Assembly (NCBI GenBank): GCA_031291475.1 | Contig: JARLIY010000171.1 | Span: 1-64,000, forward strand | Reading direction: 5' to 3' | From: Xanthobacteraceae bacterium | GTDB taxonomy: Bacteria > Pseudomonadota > Alphaproteobacteria > Rhizobiales > Xanthobacteraceae | DNA length: 64,000 bases | Shown here: piece by piece, positions 46,047 to 55,711 of the stretch | How positions within the stretch are numbered: position 1 is the stretch's first letter | How the letters are laid out: each line of letters starts with the position of its first letter | The notes under the pieces: generated by a model | Told to the model about the DNA's origin: nothing | What the model saw: only the letters and a program-made list of their open reading frames with translations | Databases searched by the model: none | Translations under genes and position numbers: made by a program

Positions 46047-47978
46047 CTATTTCGGCGCTGGCGCCGGTGCTGCCGGCGGCGCGGTGGTGGTCGCAGCAGG
46101 AGCCGCCAACAGCTGATCGATCACCGAGCGCACCGCGGAGCCGGCATTGCGGGCCTTGATCGATTCAAGCAGTGGCGCCGCGGCGCCCGAGCGGCGGATC
46201 AGGCTCTGCGCGTCCGGCAGCATGATCGGGTCATCCCATTGGCCCTGCACAACGAACGGCAGATCGAACTCGTTGGCGGTCTCGCCGGAGACCAGCGTCG
46301 CCAGCCCCTTGAGGTCGAGATCGCGGGTGGGAACCGAGACCTGCCCGCTGACCGCAAGACGCACGGTCGGGCCGGTGAGATGCAAGTCATCGACCGAGAC
46401 TTGGCCCTGGTCGATCTTCAGCGCCAGCGCGAACTGGTCGAACGGGGTGCGCCCGGTGCGGAAGTCGCCGTTGCCCGACAGCGGCCGGCGTTCGAGCCGG
46501 CGCAGCAATTGCTCGATGTTGATGCCGGTGAGCGCGCCGTCATGGGCCATGAGGCTCGCCGTGCCGTTGAGCGTATTGGTCACCGCTAGCACCGAGGATC
46601 CGGAGCCGTCGACATTGAGCGCGAGATTGCCCCGGCCCGCGAGCCGGCGGATGCCGAAGAGCTGACCGAGACAGCTCTCGAGATCGACATCGACAAATTG
46701 CAGATGCGAGGTCACGGCGACGCCAGCCTTGATACTGGCGAGGCCAAGCGAGCCCTTTGCGATGCCGGCAAAAGCCTGCGACTCGCCGATGGTGACGTCG
46801 AGCTTGCCGTTGCGCATGTTGGTGGCGATCGCCGTTCGCCTCAATTGCGCGCCGCCGATCTTGACGCTGGCGGCGGAGAGCCGCAGGTCGAGGTCGAAGT
46901 CGGCGAGCCCGTCGAGCGCGATCGGCAGTTGATCCCAGCTGCGTGCGTTGGCCGCCAGGATATGAATGCCCGAGACATAAGGCGTGAGATCAAGCGCGTC
47001 GGCGGCGAGCGTGCCCTGCACCGTGCGATGATCGGTCGAGAGCGTGATCACGCCCTCCGCCAGGTTGCCGTCGAGTTCGACATTGACGCTGGACAGCGAG
47101 ATCACGCCGCCGCTGACGATGCTGTGCGCGCGGAGCGCGAAACGGCCGAAGCCGCCGAACGGCAATTGGCTGGTGTCGGTCCAGCGCAAGGCGTCGCGGA
47201 GCGAGGGTGCTTCCACGCTCAGCGTGCCGTCGATCCGGAAGCTCGGCTGCGCGCTGACTGCGCCGTCGAAGGCGGCCTTCACCGGCGCGCCGGAGAGCCG
47301 AAGCTTGACGCCCGAGCGTTCGCCGCTCAGGGCGGCGAGAAAATCGCCGAGCGTGAGGCTCGCCTCGATCGGCTCCTCATGCCAGACGAAATGTCCGTTG
47401 GCGCCGAAGCTGCGCGAGATCGATGGCCAGGCAAGTTGAAAGTCCACACCGTCGAGCCGCTCGGTCGTATCCTTGCCGTCGAACTGCTTGTGTACGACCA
47501 CCGTGCCGTCGTGGATGCCGATCTCCGAGAACGAAGCTGTCCGGCCGGGATCGGGTTGCAGCGCCTGCGCCAACGACCGGATCAGGCCCGACCAATTCGA
47601 TTGGCCGCCGGGCAGGAACGTCACGGTAATGGTCGGCCGCACTAGCGTCACGTCGGCAATCTCGACGCGCCCGGCGAGCAGCGGAAAATAGCGCAGACGC
47701 GCCGTCAATTCGTCGGCGATCACGGCCGGCTCGCCCTTGCCATCGTCGCCGAGATACACGTTGTGGAAGCGCACCGTGCCGGAGGGAAACCACGAGACCG
47801 AGACCTCGCCGCGGAGCACCGGGTCGAGCCCAGTGACCGCATGGATCTCCTTGACGACGGCGTCACGCACCGAGCCGACGGGAATGAGAAAGGACAGCGC
47901 TAAGAGCGTGACCACGACCGCCGCGACAACGGCGGCAACGGCGAGAGCAGGGCGTTTCAAGCCGGTAGCCGCGGTCAC
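46047..47978 (-). CDS. AsmA family protein
   Basis: The 643-residue envelope protein starts at GTG 47978. It has a membrane anchor (LAVAAVVAAVVVTLLALSFLI), then DAVVKEIHAVTGLDPVLRGEVSVSWFPSGTV-type AsmA N-terminal sequence, a long beta-rich body, and a C-terminal AsmA region (ASLMAHDGALTGINIEQLLRRL, then ATLVSGETANEFDLPFVVQG). It ends in an alanine/proline tail. It probably acts in envelope lipid transport like other AsmA proteins. A longer paralogue lies at 22190. Confidence 0.9.
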   Translation of the reverse strand: MTAATGLKRPALAVAAVVAAVVVTLLALSFLIPVGSVRDAVVKEIHAVTGLDPVLRGEVSVSWFPSGTVRFHNVYLGDDGKGEPAVIADELTARLRYFPLLAGRVEIADVTLVRPTITVTFLPGGQSNWSGLIRSLAQALQPDPGRTASFSEIGIHDGTVVVHKQFDGKDTTERLDGVDFQLAWPSISRSFGANGHFVWHEEPIEASLTLGDFLAALSGERSGVKLRLSGAPVKAAFDGAVSAQPSFRIDGTLSVEAPSLRDALRWTDTSQLPFGGFGRFALRAHSIVSGGVISLSSVNVELDGNLAEGVITLSTDHRTVQGTLAADALDLTPYVSGIHILAANARSWDQLPIALDGLADFDLDLRLSAASVKIGGAQLRRTAIATNMRNGKLDVTIGESQAFAGIAKGSLGLASIKAGVAVTSHLQFVDVDLESCLGQLFGIRRLAGRGNLALNVDGSGSSVLAVTNTLNGTASLMAHDGALTGINIEQLLRRLERRPLSGNGDFRTGRTPFDQFALALKIDQGQVSVDDLHLTGPTVRLAVSGQVSVPTRDLDLKGLATLVSGETANEFDLPFVVQGQWDDPIMLPDAQSLIRRSGAAAPLLESIKARNAGSAVRSVIDQLLAAPAATTTAPPAAPAPAPK

Positions 47979-48143
47979 AGGAGGCGTTCCGAGGTTCGCT
48001 AAAGCCAGTGGACTATACGGTTTGGCAGGTGAGCCGCAAACATGCCGGGCATCTGTGTCGCTTTCGTGGCCGGCGCCGCTTGTCTATCCGCCCAAAGGGT
48101 TGTCGGCAAAAGGCAAATTCCGCTGGTGCGCAAGGATGTCCGT

Positions 48144-48899
48144 TCAGCGGGTCGATACGCGCCGCGACGGTCGCAAAGGCGCCTGCGCCACCTCGGCGAT
48201 CATCTTTTTGACGATGGCCTGGCCGAACGAATTGAAATTTTCCGCCGCCAGGACGAATGCGCCGGGCCCGCCGATGACATGCTCGCGATAGTAATTCTCC
48301 AGTCCGCCCGGCGGATTGGTGTGGTCGGGATTCCAAGCAAGCGGCGTCTCGCTGAGGATGACGAGGCCGTTGATGGTCACGCCCTCGGCCAAGGCCTCGT
48401 CGCGCGCGGCCGTCACGTCGCGTCCGGCATTGTTGGTGCCGTCGCCGGATACGTCGATGACGCGGCGTGCGGCCTGGTAAGGCGCGCGCGCGATCTGGCC
48501 CATGGCGAATTCGATGGCGCCCGAGATCGAGGTGCGATCGGCGAACGAACGCGGCGCTTCCAGGAGGCGATCGCCAAAGCCCTTGGCCGCCTCGGCATCG
48601 GCGATGGTGGTCCAGTCGATCACCACCCGCTGCGAGCCGGCGCCCGACCATTCGATGAAGGTCAATCCGATGCGGCCGCGGCGGCCCGACTGGATCGCTT
48701 CAAGCACGCGCGGATCGGAAATCGCGGCGGCATAGCCGTCGCGCTGAAGCTGGAATTTTGCCGTATCGACGCTGCGCGACACGTCGGCCGCCAGCACCAG
48801 CAGCAGATCGACCGGCTCAGCCGCCGGCGCGGCCGCAGGCCAAACCGCTGCGGCGAGGATCACGAGCAGAATGACTCCGGCTCCCGCCGCGCGCATCAT
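48144..48899 (-). CDS. DUF1194 (VWA-like) exported protein
   Basis: The 251-residue product has a signal peptide (AAGAGVILLVILAAAVWPAAA, cleavage near APAAEP), then LLLVLAADVSRSVDTAKFQLQRDGYA, a MIDAS-like D-x-S-x-S pattern of von Willebrand factor A folds. RRVIDVSGDGTNNAGRDVTAARDEAL follows. The C-terminal YYREHVIGGPGAFVLAAENF is typical of DUF1194. Its role is unknown. It begins 14 bases after the 2Fe-2S gene, in the place usually held by the large subunit of that oxidoreductase. Confidence 0.85.
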   Translation of the reverse strand: MMRAAGAGVILLVILAAAVWPAAAPAAEPVDLLLVLAADVSRSVDTAKFQLQRDGYAAAISDPRVLEAIQSGRRGRIGLTFIEWSGAGSQRVVIDWTTIADAEAAKGFGDRLLEAPRSFADRTSISGAIEFAMGQIARAPYQAARRVIDVSGDGTNNAGRDVTAARDEALAEGVTINGLVILSETPLAWNPDHTNPPGGLENYYREHVIGGPGAFVLAAENFNSFGQAIVKKMIAEVAQAPLRPSRRVSTR

Positions 48900-48912
48900 C
48901 GCAACCCCACTG

Positions 48913-49362
48913 TCAGGCATTGGCCACGGCGTGGATCGCGGCGCGAATGCGCTGATAGGTCCCGCAGCGGCAGATATTGGTGATCGCCGCGTCGATCTCG
49001 GCGTCCGTCGGCTTTGGATTCTGCTTCAGGAGTGCCACCACCGTCATCAACATGCCGCTTTGACAATAGCCGCATTGTGGCACATCGAGGTCGATCCAGG
49101 CCTTTTGCACGGGGTGGAGCTGGCCGTTTTGCGCCAGCGCCTCGATCGTCGTGACTTCCTTGACGCCGAGAGTGCCGACCGGCACCTGACACGAGCGGGT
49201 GGCGACACCGTCGATGTGCACGGTGCATGCCCCGCATTGGGCGATGCCGCAGCCGTATTTGGTGCCGGTGAGCCCGATGGTATCGCGGAGCACCCACAAC
49301 AATGGCGTATCGGGCTCAACGTCGACTTCGTACGACCTTCCATTAATGGAAAGCGTCGTCAT
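48913..49362 (-). CDS. (2Fe-2S)-binding subunit, isoquinoline 1-oxidoreductase IorA type
   Basis: The 149-residue product has a plant-type ferredoxin half ([18 protein letters not shown], with a further Cys in RSCQVPVG) and a helical half with CGYCQSGM and [12 protein letters not shown]. This gives two 2Fe-2S clusters, as in small subunits of molybdenum hydroxylases. The partner molybdopterin subunit is absent from the window; a DUF1194 gene follows instead. ATG 49362 starts the conserved [13 protein letters not shown]. It may work with a large subunit encoded elsewhere. Confidence 0.9.
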   Translation of the reverse strand: MTTLSINGRSYEVDVEPDTPLLWVLRDTIGLTGTKYGCGIAQCGACTVHIDGVATRSCQVPVGTLGVKEVTTIEALAQNGQLHPVQKAWIDLDVPQCGYCQSGMLMTVVALLKQNPKPTDAEIDAAITNICRCGTYQRIRAAIHAVANA

Positions 49363-49535
49363 GCTTACCCTTCCTCGCGCCCGTGGCCTAAAGGCGGCGC
49401 CAGTGCCCGGCAGCAAGAATGAGGGAGTTTATATCCTCTCGCGGCGGATCGGCAAAAGCGCAAATCCGCGCGGTCCAGACAGGGTAAATCGTTGGAAATT
49501 CGCAACAGGCCGAACGCGCACTGGGGAAAGGCGCG

Positions 49536-50630
49536 TCACATTCGCCGGTAGGCGTAGGGCGCGTCCTCCTGAACGGCGGCGAGCGCGGCGACCTCGTGGT
49601 GATTAGGCGCCAGATAGCAGACCGGATCGGTCGCGCGCGCATCGCCGGTCAGCGCGAAGGCCTGGCAGCGGCAGCCGCCGAAATCGATGTCGCGCCGCGC
49701 GCAGCTTCGGCAAGGCTCCTGCATCCAGTCGGTGCCGCGGAAGGCATTGAAGGCGGGCGAATTCGCCCAAATGTCGGCGAGCGAATGCTCGCGCACCGAC
49801 CAGAATTCGAGGCCGGGAAGGGATTCCGCGGCGTGGCAGGGCAGCACCCGTCCGCCCGGCGTGACGTTGAGCGAGCGCCGGCCCCAACCGCCGACGCAGG
49901 GCTTGGGCAACCGGGCGTAATAATCGGGGATGACGGCGTCGATGACGATCTCGCCGTGATGCCGCGCCCGCAATTGCTCGACCGCGGCGGCCGCGCGCTT
50001 GACCTGCGCCGCGGTCGGCATCAAAGCGGCGCGGTTTTTCAGCGCCCAGCCGTAGTATTGCGCATGCGCGATCTCGACCCGGCTGGCGCCGAGCGCGAGC
50101 GCCAGTGCCACCATATCTTCCAGGCGGTCGATGTTGGCGCGGTGCATCACGGCATTGACGGTCAGCGGAATTTTCAAGCTCACGCCTTCGGCGGCGAGCG
50201 CGCGCTTGCGTGCAAACGCGCCTTCGTAGCCGGCGATGCGGTCGGCGCTCGCGGGGTCGCTGTCCTGGATGGAAATCTGCACGTGATCGAGGCCGGAATC
50301 GGCGAGTTGCCGCAACGTCGCCGCGGTAATGCCGACCGCGGAGGTGATGAGATTGGTGTAAAGGCCGGCGGCGTGCGCCGCCGCAGTGATGGCGACTAGG
50401 TCCCGCCGCGCGCCGGGCTCGCCGCCGGAGAGATGTACTTGCAACACGCCGAGGCCGGCGGCCTCGTTGAACACGCGCGCCCAGGTTGGCGCGTCGAGCT
50501 CGCTCTGCCGCGGATCGAGCGCGAGCGGATTGGAGCAATAGGGGCAACCCAGCGGACAGCGATGGGTCAACTCGGCCAAGAGGCCGAGCGGAGTGTGCAA
50601 AGCGGAGTCGTTTCCCGCCATGGCCGTCAC
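49536..50630 (-). CDS. pqqE: PQQ biosynthesis radical SAM enzyme PqqE
   Basis: PqqE joins the Glu and Tyr side chains of the PqqA peptide, the first committed step of PQQ synthesis. The 364-residue product has the radical SAM motif [15 protein letters not shown] (C-x3-C-x2-C), [12 protein letters not shown], and a C-terminal SPASM-like region with [16 protein letters not shown] and [19 protein letters not shown] for auxiliary clusters. GTG 50630 overlaps the pqqD stop (GTGA). It is the last gene of pqqABCDE. Confidence 0.95.
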   Translation of the reverse strand: MTAMAGNDSALHTPLGLLAELTHRCPLGCPYCSNPLALDPRQSELDAPTWARVFNEAAGLGVLQVHLSGGEPGARRDLVAITAAAHAAGLYTNLITSAVGITAATLRQLADSGLDHVQISIQDSDPASADRIAGYEGAFARKRALAAEGVSLKIPLTVNAVMHRANIDRLEDMVALALALGASRVEIAHAQYYGWALKNRAALMPTAAQVKRAAAAVEQLRARHHGEIVIDAVIPDYYARLPKPCVGGWGRRSLNVTPGGRVLPCHAAESLPGLEFWSVREHSLADIWANSPAFNAFRGTDWMQEPCRSCARRDIDFGGCRCQAFALTGDARATDPVCYLAPNHHEVAALAAVQEDAPYAYRRM

Positions 50631-50917
50631 AATTCCAACAGCCGCTTGTCGGCGAGCCCGCGCAGCAGCGCCGTCACATCGGCGAGAATGCGCTCGCGCG
50701 GCGCCGCATAGGTCTTGGCCAGATCGTCGACGATCGCGGCGAAGGTCGCTTCGCCGGTGCAGCGTTTGACCACCTCGGCGGCGATGGCGTCGGCCTTAAA
50801 CACCCGCTCCGGCGCCAGCAGCACCCAGCCGCCCTGCGCCTCGTTGTGCACGAGCCGCACGCCGCGCGGCAGATGCGGCCGCGCCTCGGGAGCGATGGTC
50901 GATGCGGTGTCGTTCAT
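50627..50917 (-). CDS. pqqD: PQQ biosynthesis peptide chaperone PqqD
   Basis: PqqD binds the PqqA peptide and presents it to PqqE. The 96-residue product has [31 protein letters not shown], then [28 protein letters not shown], the RRE-type winged helix of PqqD. The length is normal. It lies three bases after pqqC and overlaps pqqE by four. Confidence 0.93.
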   Translation of the reverse strand: MNDTASTIAPEARPHLPRGVRLVHNEAQGGWVLLAPERVFKADAIAAEVVKRCTGEATFAAIVDDLAKTYAAPRERILADVTALLRGLADKRLLEL

Positions 50918-50920
50918 CCC

Positions 50921-51649
50921 TTAATCCTTCGGCACAAAGGCGCCGGGCGGAACCTCTTTCGGCGCGACGTAAGCGTGATAGAGCGCGTCCAGCATGGCCC
51001 ACAGCACGTCGCATTTGAATTCGAGCGCGGCAAGCACGCTTTGCTGCGCCTCCGGCGTACGCGCATGCTGTTTGACGTAATCCAGCGCGAAGCGCGAATC
51101 GCGCTCGGCCTGCGGCGGGCGCTGGGAAAAATAGGCGAACGTCTCCGCGGTGACGAAATCGTAATTCTTGAGCATGCCTTCCATCCGCTCGCCGATGATC
51201 GCCGGCGAGAACAGCTCGGTCAGCGAGGAGGCGATGGCTTCGAGCAAGGCCTTTTCGCGGACGAAATGCACATAAGCGTCGACGGCAAAGCGCGTTCCCG
51301 GCAACAGCCCGCGCAGCGAAACGACATAGTCGCGATCGAGATCGAGTCCGTCGGTGAGCTTGAGCCAGCGTGCGATGCCGCCTTCGCCCTCGCGCGTGCC
51401 GTCATGATCGACCAGGCGGCTGCGCCATTCGCGGCGCGTCGCCGGGTCATCGCAGCGCGCGATCAGGCTGGCGTCCTTGATTGGGATCATCGCCTGATAA
51501 TAGTAGCGGTTGAGCGCCCAGGCCTGCACCTGGCCTTTACTGCAGGCGCCGCCATGCAGCAGCTTGTGGAACGGGTGCAGCCGATGATAACGCCGCGCGC
51601 CGATGTCGCGCAGGCGGGCTTCCAGTTCCTCGGCGCTCAACGCATTCAC
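50921..51649 (-). CDS. pqqC: Pyrroloquinoline-quinone synthase PqqC
   Basis: PqqC is a cofactor-free oxidase that completes PQQ formation. The 242-residue all-helical product has RYHRLHPFHKLLHGGACSKGQVQAWALNRYYYQ, with the active-site histidines, then LVDHDGTREGEGGIARWLKL and FVTAETFAYFSQRPPQAERDSRFALDYV. These match the family throughout. Its ATG overlaps the pqqB stop by four bases. Confidence 0.96.
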   Translation of the reverse strand: MNALSAEELEARLRDIGARRYHRLHPFHKLLHGGACSKGQVQAWALNRYYYQAMIPIKDASLIARCDDPATRREWRSRLVDHDGTREGEGGIARWLKLTDGLDLDRDYVVSLRGLLPGTRFAVDAYVHFVREKALLEAIASSLTELFSPAIIGERMEGMLKNYDFVTAETFAYFSQRPPQAERDSRFALDYVKQHARTPEAQQSVLAALEFKCDVLWAMLDALYHAYVAPKEVPPGAFVPKD

Positions 51650-52548
51650 AGCACGATCTCCATTCCGTCTTCGGCGACCTCGAAGCCGGCGGCTTCTACC
51701 CTACGCCGTTCCGCGGAACCTTGGATCAGGATCGGATTGGTGTTGTTGATGTGGGTCAGGATACGCCGGTCGCCAAGGCCGGCGAGCGCGGCAAGCGTCC
51801 CGTCATCGCCGGCGAGCGGCATGTGACCCATGCGGCGGCCGGTTTTGCCGCCGGTGCCGGTGACTATCATCTCGTCGTCGGAAAAGAGCGTACCGTCGAA
51901 GAAGACGACGTCGGCGCGGGCGAGCCGCTCGCGCATCGCGGGCGTCATCGCGGCCGCGCCCGGCACATAGGCAAGGCGCCGGGAGCCGAAGACGATTTCG
52001 ACGCCGACATTGGCGCCGGTCTCGGCGGCAAGCGCCGGGGCGTCGCCTTCGAGATAGAGCGCGACCTTGCCGGGAACGGCAAACAGCTCCGCCTCGATGC
52101 CGCCGGGCAGGGAAAATGGCAAATCACGCTCCACGGTCTTTCGCGTCACCACGTCGGCAAGCACGGCGAAAATCGGACTGGCGGTGACCGCGGCGATCGT
52201 TTCGGTCGTGGCGAACAGGGTGAACGCCTGGCGTTCGCGCAAAGTCAGCAGCCCTGAGATCTGGTCGACTTCCGCGCCGGTCAAGACCACGGCCGCGATT
52301 GGGCTGCCGCGCGATTGCCCGCGCGGATGCAATTCCGGAGTAGCCAGGATCTGCGCGCGCAGGTCAGGCGAAGCGTTGAGCAAAATCCAGTGTTCGCAGT
52401 CGGCCGAGACGGCGAGGCCAGCCTGCGTCCGCGGCTTCACGCGCGGATCGCCGGACCAGGCGAGCCGGCAGACCGGACACTGGCAATTCCATTGCGGAAA
52501 GCCGCCGCCCGCCGCTGCGCCGAGGACGATGGCGGTCAGGCGCCCCAT
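51646..52548 (-). CDS. pqqB: PQQ biosynthesis protein PqqB
   Basis: PqqB is a metallo-beta-lactamase-fold protein proposed to hydroxylate the tyrosine part of the PQQ precursor. The 300-residue product has VLGAAAGGGFPQWNCQCPVC (N-terminal CxCxxC zinc site), VVLTGAEVDQISGLLTLRE and VVFFDGTLFSDDEMIVTGTGGKTGRRMGH with later histidines. The length is normal. It lies 32 bases after pqqA. Confidence 0.95.
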   Translation of the reverse strand: MGRLTAIVLGAAAGGGFPQWNCQCPVCRLAWSGDPRVKPRTQAGLAVSADCEHWILLNASPDLRAQILATPELHPRGQSRGSPIAAVVLTGAEVDQISGLLTLRERQAFTLFATTETIAAVTASPIFAVLADVVTRKTVERDLPFSLPGGIEAELFAVPGKVALYLEGDAPALAAETGANVGVEIVFGSRRLAYVPGAAAMTPAMRERLARADVVFFDGTLFSDDEMIVTGTGGKTGRRMGHMPLAGDDGTLAALAGLGDRRILTHINNTNPILIQGSAERRRVEAAGFEVAEDGMEIVL

Positions 52549-52580
52549 TCACGGGGATCGCGGAACAGGAAGCGTGCGGA

Positions 52581-52658
52581 TCAGAACTCGGCCGGCAGAT
52601 AGCCGTTGATCTCGAGGCCGATGCAGATCTCGACGAGAGTCGGAGTTGTCCAGGCCAT
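52581..52658 (-). CDS. pqqA: PQQ precursor peptide PqqA
   Basis: This 25-residue peptide begins MAWTTPTLVEICIGLEINGY and ends LPAEF. The Glu16 and Tyr20 pair in EINGY supplies all carbons and nitrogens of PQQ. AAGGGAA lies upstream of the ATG. Too small for standard gene calls, it is identified by the E-x3-Y motif and its place before pqqB. Confidence 0.95.
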   Translation of the reverse strand: MAWTTPTLVEICIGLEINGYLPAEF

Positions 52659-52946
52659 GGTCGTTTCCCTTATCAAACCTGAGGAGCGCTCCCGGATTGA
52701 GCTCGCGCCTCCTCGATCATCCTAAGCTAAGTCCAAGCGGCCCTGTTCGACAAGAGGCATTTCCCCGCTAAATTTCAACTAGTGGGCGTCCGCCCGTGCG
52801 CCGGGGCGGATTGCCACGCTCCTTTTCGCTCTCTTTTCATGAACCTGGAAGCAGGGCATTGTGCCCCCGACGCTGACGCGGCGTGCCCGAAACCGGGCGC
52901 CCCGCCAGGGTAGGTGAATCGAAAAAAGCCATTTGGGAGGAATGCC
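52659..52946. promoter_or_regulatory. Divergent intergenic region between pqqA and the solute-binding gene
   Basis: These 288 bases must hold the promoters of pqqABCDE (minus) and the first solute-binding protein (plus). A strong GGGAGGA ribosome-binding site precedes 52947. The stretch from about 52830 resembles the leader of the second solute-binding gene (from about 54270), including CTCTTTTCATG. No clear -35/-10 pair was identified. Confidence 0.5.
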
Positions 52947-54218
52947 ATGGTTTATCGCGTGACACGACGCGGTGTTGCCGGAGGAATAGGTGCGATTCTT
53001 CTCGCCGCCGGTCTCGCCGCTGCGCCCGCGCCCGCTTCGGCGCAGAGTGAGCCGATCAAGATCGGCTTTTCCCTGGCGCTCACCGGCCCGCTCGCGCCGA
53101 ACGGCAAGCAGGCGCTCCTCGGCGCCAAGATCTGGGAAGAGGAAATCAACGCCAAGGGCGGTCTACTCGGCCGTAAAGTCGAGCTCATCAACTACGACGA
53201 CCAGTCCAATCCGGCGAATGTGCCGGGCATCTATACGAAGCTGCTCGATGTCGACAAAGTCGACATCGTGATGGGGCCGTATGGCACCAATCTCAACGCG
53301 CCGGCCATGCCGATCGTCATGCAAAAGGGCAAGGTCTTCATCGGCTTCTTCGCGCTCGATATCAATGCCGAATTCCACTATCCGAAATACTTCTCGATGC
53401 TGCCGACCGGCCCGAAGCCGCGGGAAGCTTTCACCGAGGGCTTCTTCCAGGCGGCGGTCGCGCAGAATCCGAAGCCGCAGACGGTGGCGCTGGCATCCGA
53501 GGATGCCGAGTTCGCGCGCAATGCCTGTGAGGGCGCCCGCAACAACGCCAAGACGTACGGCATCAACATCGTCTACGACAAAACCTTCCCGCCGGGCACG
53601 ACCGACTTCTCGCCGGTCGTCCGCGCGGTGCAAGCGGCCAACGCCGACCTCGTGGTATTTTGCTCGTATCCGCTGAGCTCGGTCGGCATTGTGCAGTCCG
53701 CGAGCGAGCTCGGGCTGAAGCCGAAGTTGATGGGCGGCGCCATGGTCGGATTGCAGGCGACCGTGTTCAAGGACCGGCTCAAGTCAAAGCTCAATGGCCT
53801 GGTCAACTATGAGACCTGGGTGCCGTCGCCAAAACTGATGGCGCCGGCGGCGGCGTTCTTCAAGATCTATCAGGAACGCGCCAAGGCCGCCGGCGTCGAC
53901 CCGCTCGGTTACTATCTCGGCGGTTGGGGCTACGCCGACTTCCAGCTGATCGGCGAAGCGATCGAAGGCGCCAAGAGCATCAACGACGACAAGCTCGCCG
54001 ATTATCTGCGCACCCATGAATTCAAGACCATCATGGGCGATATCAGCTTCGGCAAGAATGGCGAATGGAGTAAGTCCCAGTTCATGCAGGTGCAGTATCA
54101 CGACATTACCGACGCCTCGAATCTCGAGACCTGGCGCGGCATGAGCTACCAGACCGTAGTTGCTCCCGACGATCTGAAAACCGGCAACGTCGTTTATCCG
54201 GCCGATAAAGTGCAATAG
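52947..54218 (+). CDS. ABC transporter substrate-binding protein (branched-chain amino acid type), copy 1
   Basis: The 423-residue periplasmic binding protein has a signal peptide ending PAPASAQ near residue 33, then KIGFSLALTGPLAPNGKQAL of the Leu/Ile/Val (LivK, Peripla_BP_6) family. VELINYDDQSNPANVPGIYT and a closing LETWRGMSYQTVVAPDDLKTG follow. It should bind an amino acid or similar small acid for an importer not in the window. ATG 52947 has GGGAGGA upstream. The adjacent gene is a close paralogue, including its leader. Confidence 0.92.
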   Translation: MVYRVTRRGVAGGIGAILLAAGLAAAPAPASAQSEPIKIGFSLALTGPLAPNGKQALLGAKIWEEEINAKGGLLGRKVELINYDDQSNPANVPGIYTKLLDVDKVDIVMGPYGTNLNAPAMPIVMQKGKVFIGFFALDINAEFHYPKYFSMLPTGPKPREAFTEGFFQAAVAQNPKPQTVALASEDAEFARNACEGARNNAKTYGINIVYDKTFPPGTTDFSPVVRAVQAANADLVVFCSYPLSSVGIVQSASELGLKPKLMGGAMVGLQATVFKDRLKSKLNGLVNYETWVPSPKLMAPAAAFFKIYQERAKAAGVDPLGYYLGGWGYADFQLIGEAIEGAKSINDDKLADYLRTHEFKTIMGDISFGKNGEWSKSQFMQVQYHDITDASNLETWRGMSYQTVVAPDDLKTGNVVYPADKVQ

Positions 54219-54386
54219 TCGCGGCAGGAGAATTGATGCTGCGGGGCGCGGGCCGAAAGCCCGAGCCCCGCTCTTTTCATGGATGCCGAAGCGGTGCATG
54301 CTGTGCGCCCCACTGCCGTGCCGTGTCCGAAAACGGCCGCTTCGCGATCGCCGGTGAAAACAAAAAGTGGGGTTTGGGAGGAAATC

Positions 54387-55664
54387 ATGGGCTACTTTTC
54401 GAGACGGTGCGACGTCACCGGCGTGCTCGGCGCGGCACTCCTCGGCGCCGCGCTGGCGGCGGCCCCCGTTTCCGCGTCCGCGCAGAGCAGCGACCCGATC
54501 AAGATCGGCTTTTCGCTGGCGCTCACCGGTCCGCTCGCGCCCAACGGCAAGCAGGCGCTGCTCGGCGCCAAAATCTGGCAGGAGGAAATCAACGCCAAGG
54601 GAGGGCTGCTCGGCCGCAAGGTAGAGTTCGTCAATTACGACGACCAGTCCAATCCGGCGAATATACCGGGCATCTACACCAAGCTCCTCGAAGTCGACAA
54701 AGTCGACTTGCTCAACGGCCCGTACGGCACCAACCTGGTCGCCCCGGCAATTCCGGTCGCGATGCAAAAGGGGAAGCTCCTCATCGGGCTGTTCGCGCTC
54801 GACGGCAACAAGGAGTTCCACTATTCGCGCTACTTCTCGGTCATCGGCGCCGGGCCGAAGCCAAGCCAGGCGTTCACCGAGGGCTATTTCGAGGTGGCCG
54901 CGCAGCAAAAGCCGAAGCCGCAGACGGTGGCGCTGGCGGCCGAGGACGCGGAGTTTGCCCGTAACGCATGCGAAGGGGCCCGCGAAAACGCCAAGACCTT
55001 CGGCTTCAACGTCATCTATGACAAAACTTTTCCGCCGGGCATCACCGATTTCTCGCCGGTTATTCGGGCGCTGCAGTCAGCCAATGCCGACCTCGTTGTG
55101 ATTTGTTCCTATCCGCTGAGCTCGGTCGGCATTGTGGCGGCGGCGAACGAACTTAACTTCACGCCGAAGATGCTTGGCGGCGCTATGGTCGGATTACAGG
55201 CAACCGTGTTCAAGGCAAAGCTGAAGGCCGCGCTCAACGGCATCGTGAATTACGAGACCTGGGTGCCGTCGCCTAAGTTGATGGCGCCGGCGGCGGCGTT
55301 CTTCAAGATCTATCAGGAGCGCGCCAAGAGCGAAGGTATCGATCCGCTCGGCTATTACCTCGGCGGCTGGGGCTATGCCTATTTCCAGCTGCTCGGAGAG
55401 GCGGTCGAGGGTGCCAAAACGCTGGACGATGCAAAACTTGCCGAGTACATGCACAGCCACAGTTTCACGACCATCATGACCGAAAACTTTAAGTTCAACG
55501 CGGACGGCGAATGGACCAAAGGCACCACGTTGCAGGTGCAGTATCACGGCATTACCGACGCCGCGAACCTCGAGACCTGGCGCGGCATGAGCTACCAGAC
55601 GGTGCTGACGCCCGCCGATCAGAAGACCGGCGACCTGATTTATCCCTACGAGAAGGCGAAGTAG
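54387..55664 (+). CDS. ABC transporter substrate-binding protein (branched-chain amino acid type), copy 2
   Basis: The 425-residue product is highly similar to copy 1 along its whole length. It shares KIGFSLALTGPLAPNGKQAL, NYDDQSNPAN and the C-terminal LETWRGMSYQTV, and differs mainly in the signal peptide and surface positions. Signal cleavage is expected after SASAQ. The start at 54387 has GGGAGGA upstream; the longer frame from 54279 reads through the duplicated leader. Divergence between the copies suggests different ligands. No permease or ATPase genes are adjacent. Confidence 0.92.
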   Translation: MGYFSRRCDVTGVLGAALLGAALAAAPVSASAQSSDPIKIGFSLALTGPLAPNGKQALLGAKIWQEEINAKGGLLGRKVEFVNYDDQSNPANIPGIYTKLLEVDKVDLLNGPYGTNLVAPAIPVAMQKGKLLIGLFALDGNKEFHYSRYFSVIGAGPKPSQAFTEGYFEVAAQQKPKPQTVALAAEDAEFARNACEGARENAKTFGFNVIYDKTFPPGITDFSPVIRALQSANADLVVICSYPLSSVGIVAAANELNFTPKMLGGAMVGLQATVFKAKLKAALNGIVNYETWVPSPKLMAPAAAFFKIYQERAKSEGIDPLGYYLGGWGYAYFQLLGEAVEGAKTLDDAKLAEYMHSHSFTTIMTENFKFNADGEWTKGTTLQVQYHGITDAANLETWRGMSYQTVLTPADQKTGDLIYPYEKAK

Positions 55665-55711
55665 CCTAATCATCCTCTCCCGCCGTTTTTGGGGAGGATG
55701 AAGGGGCTCCG

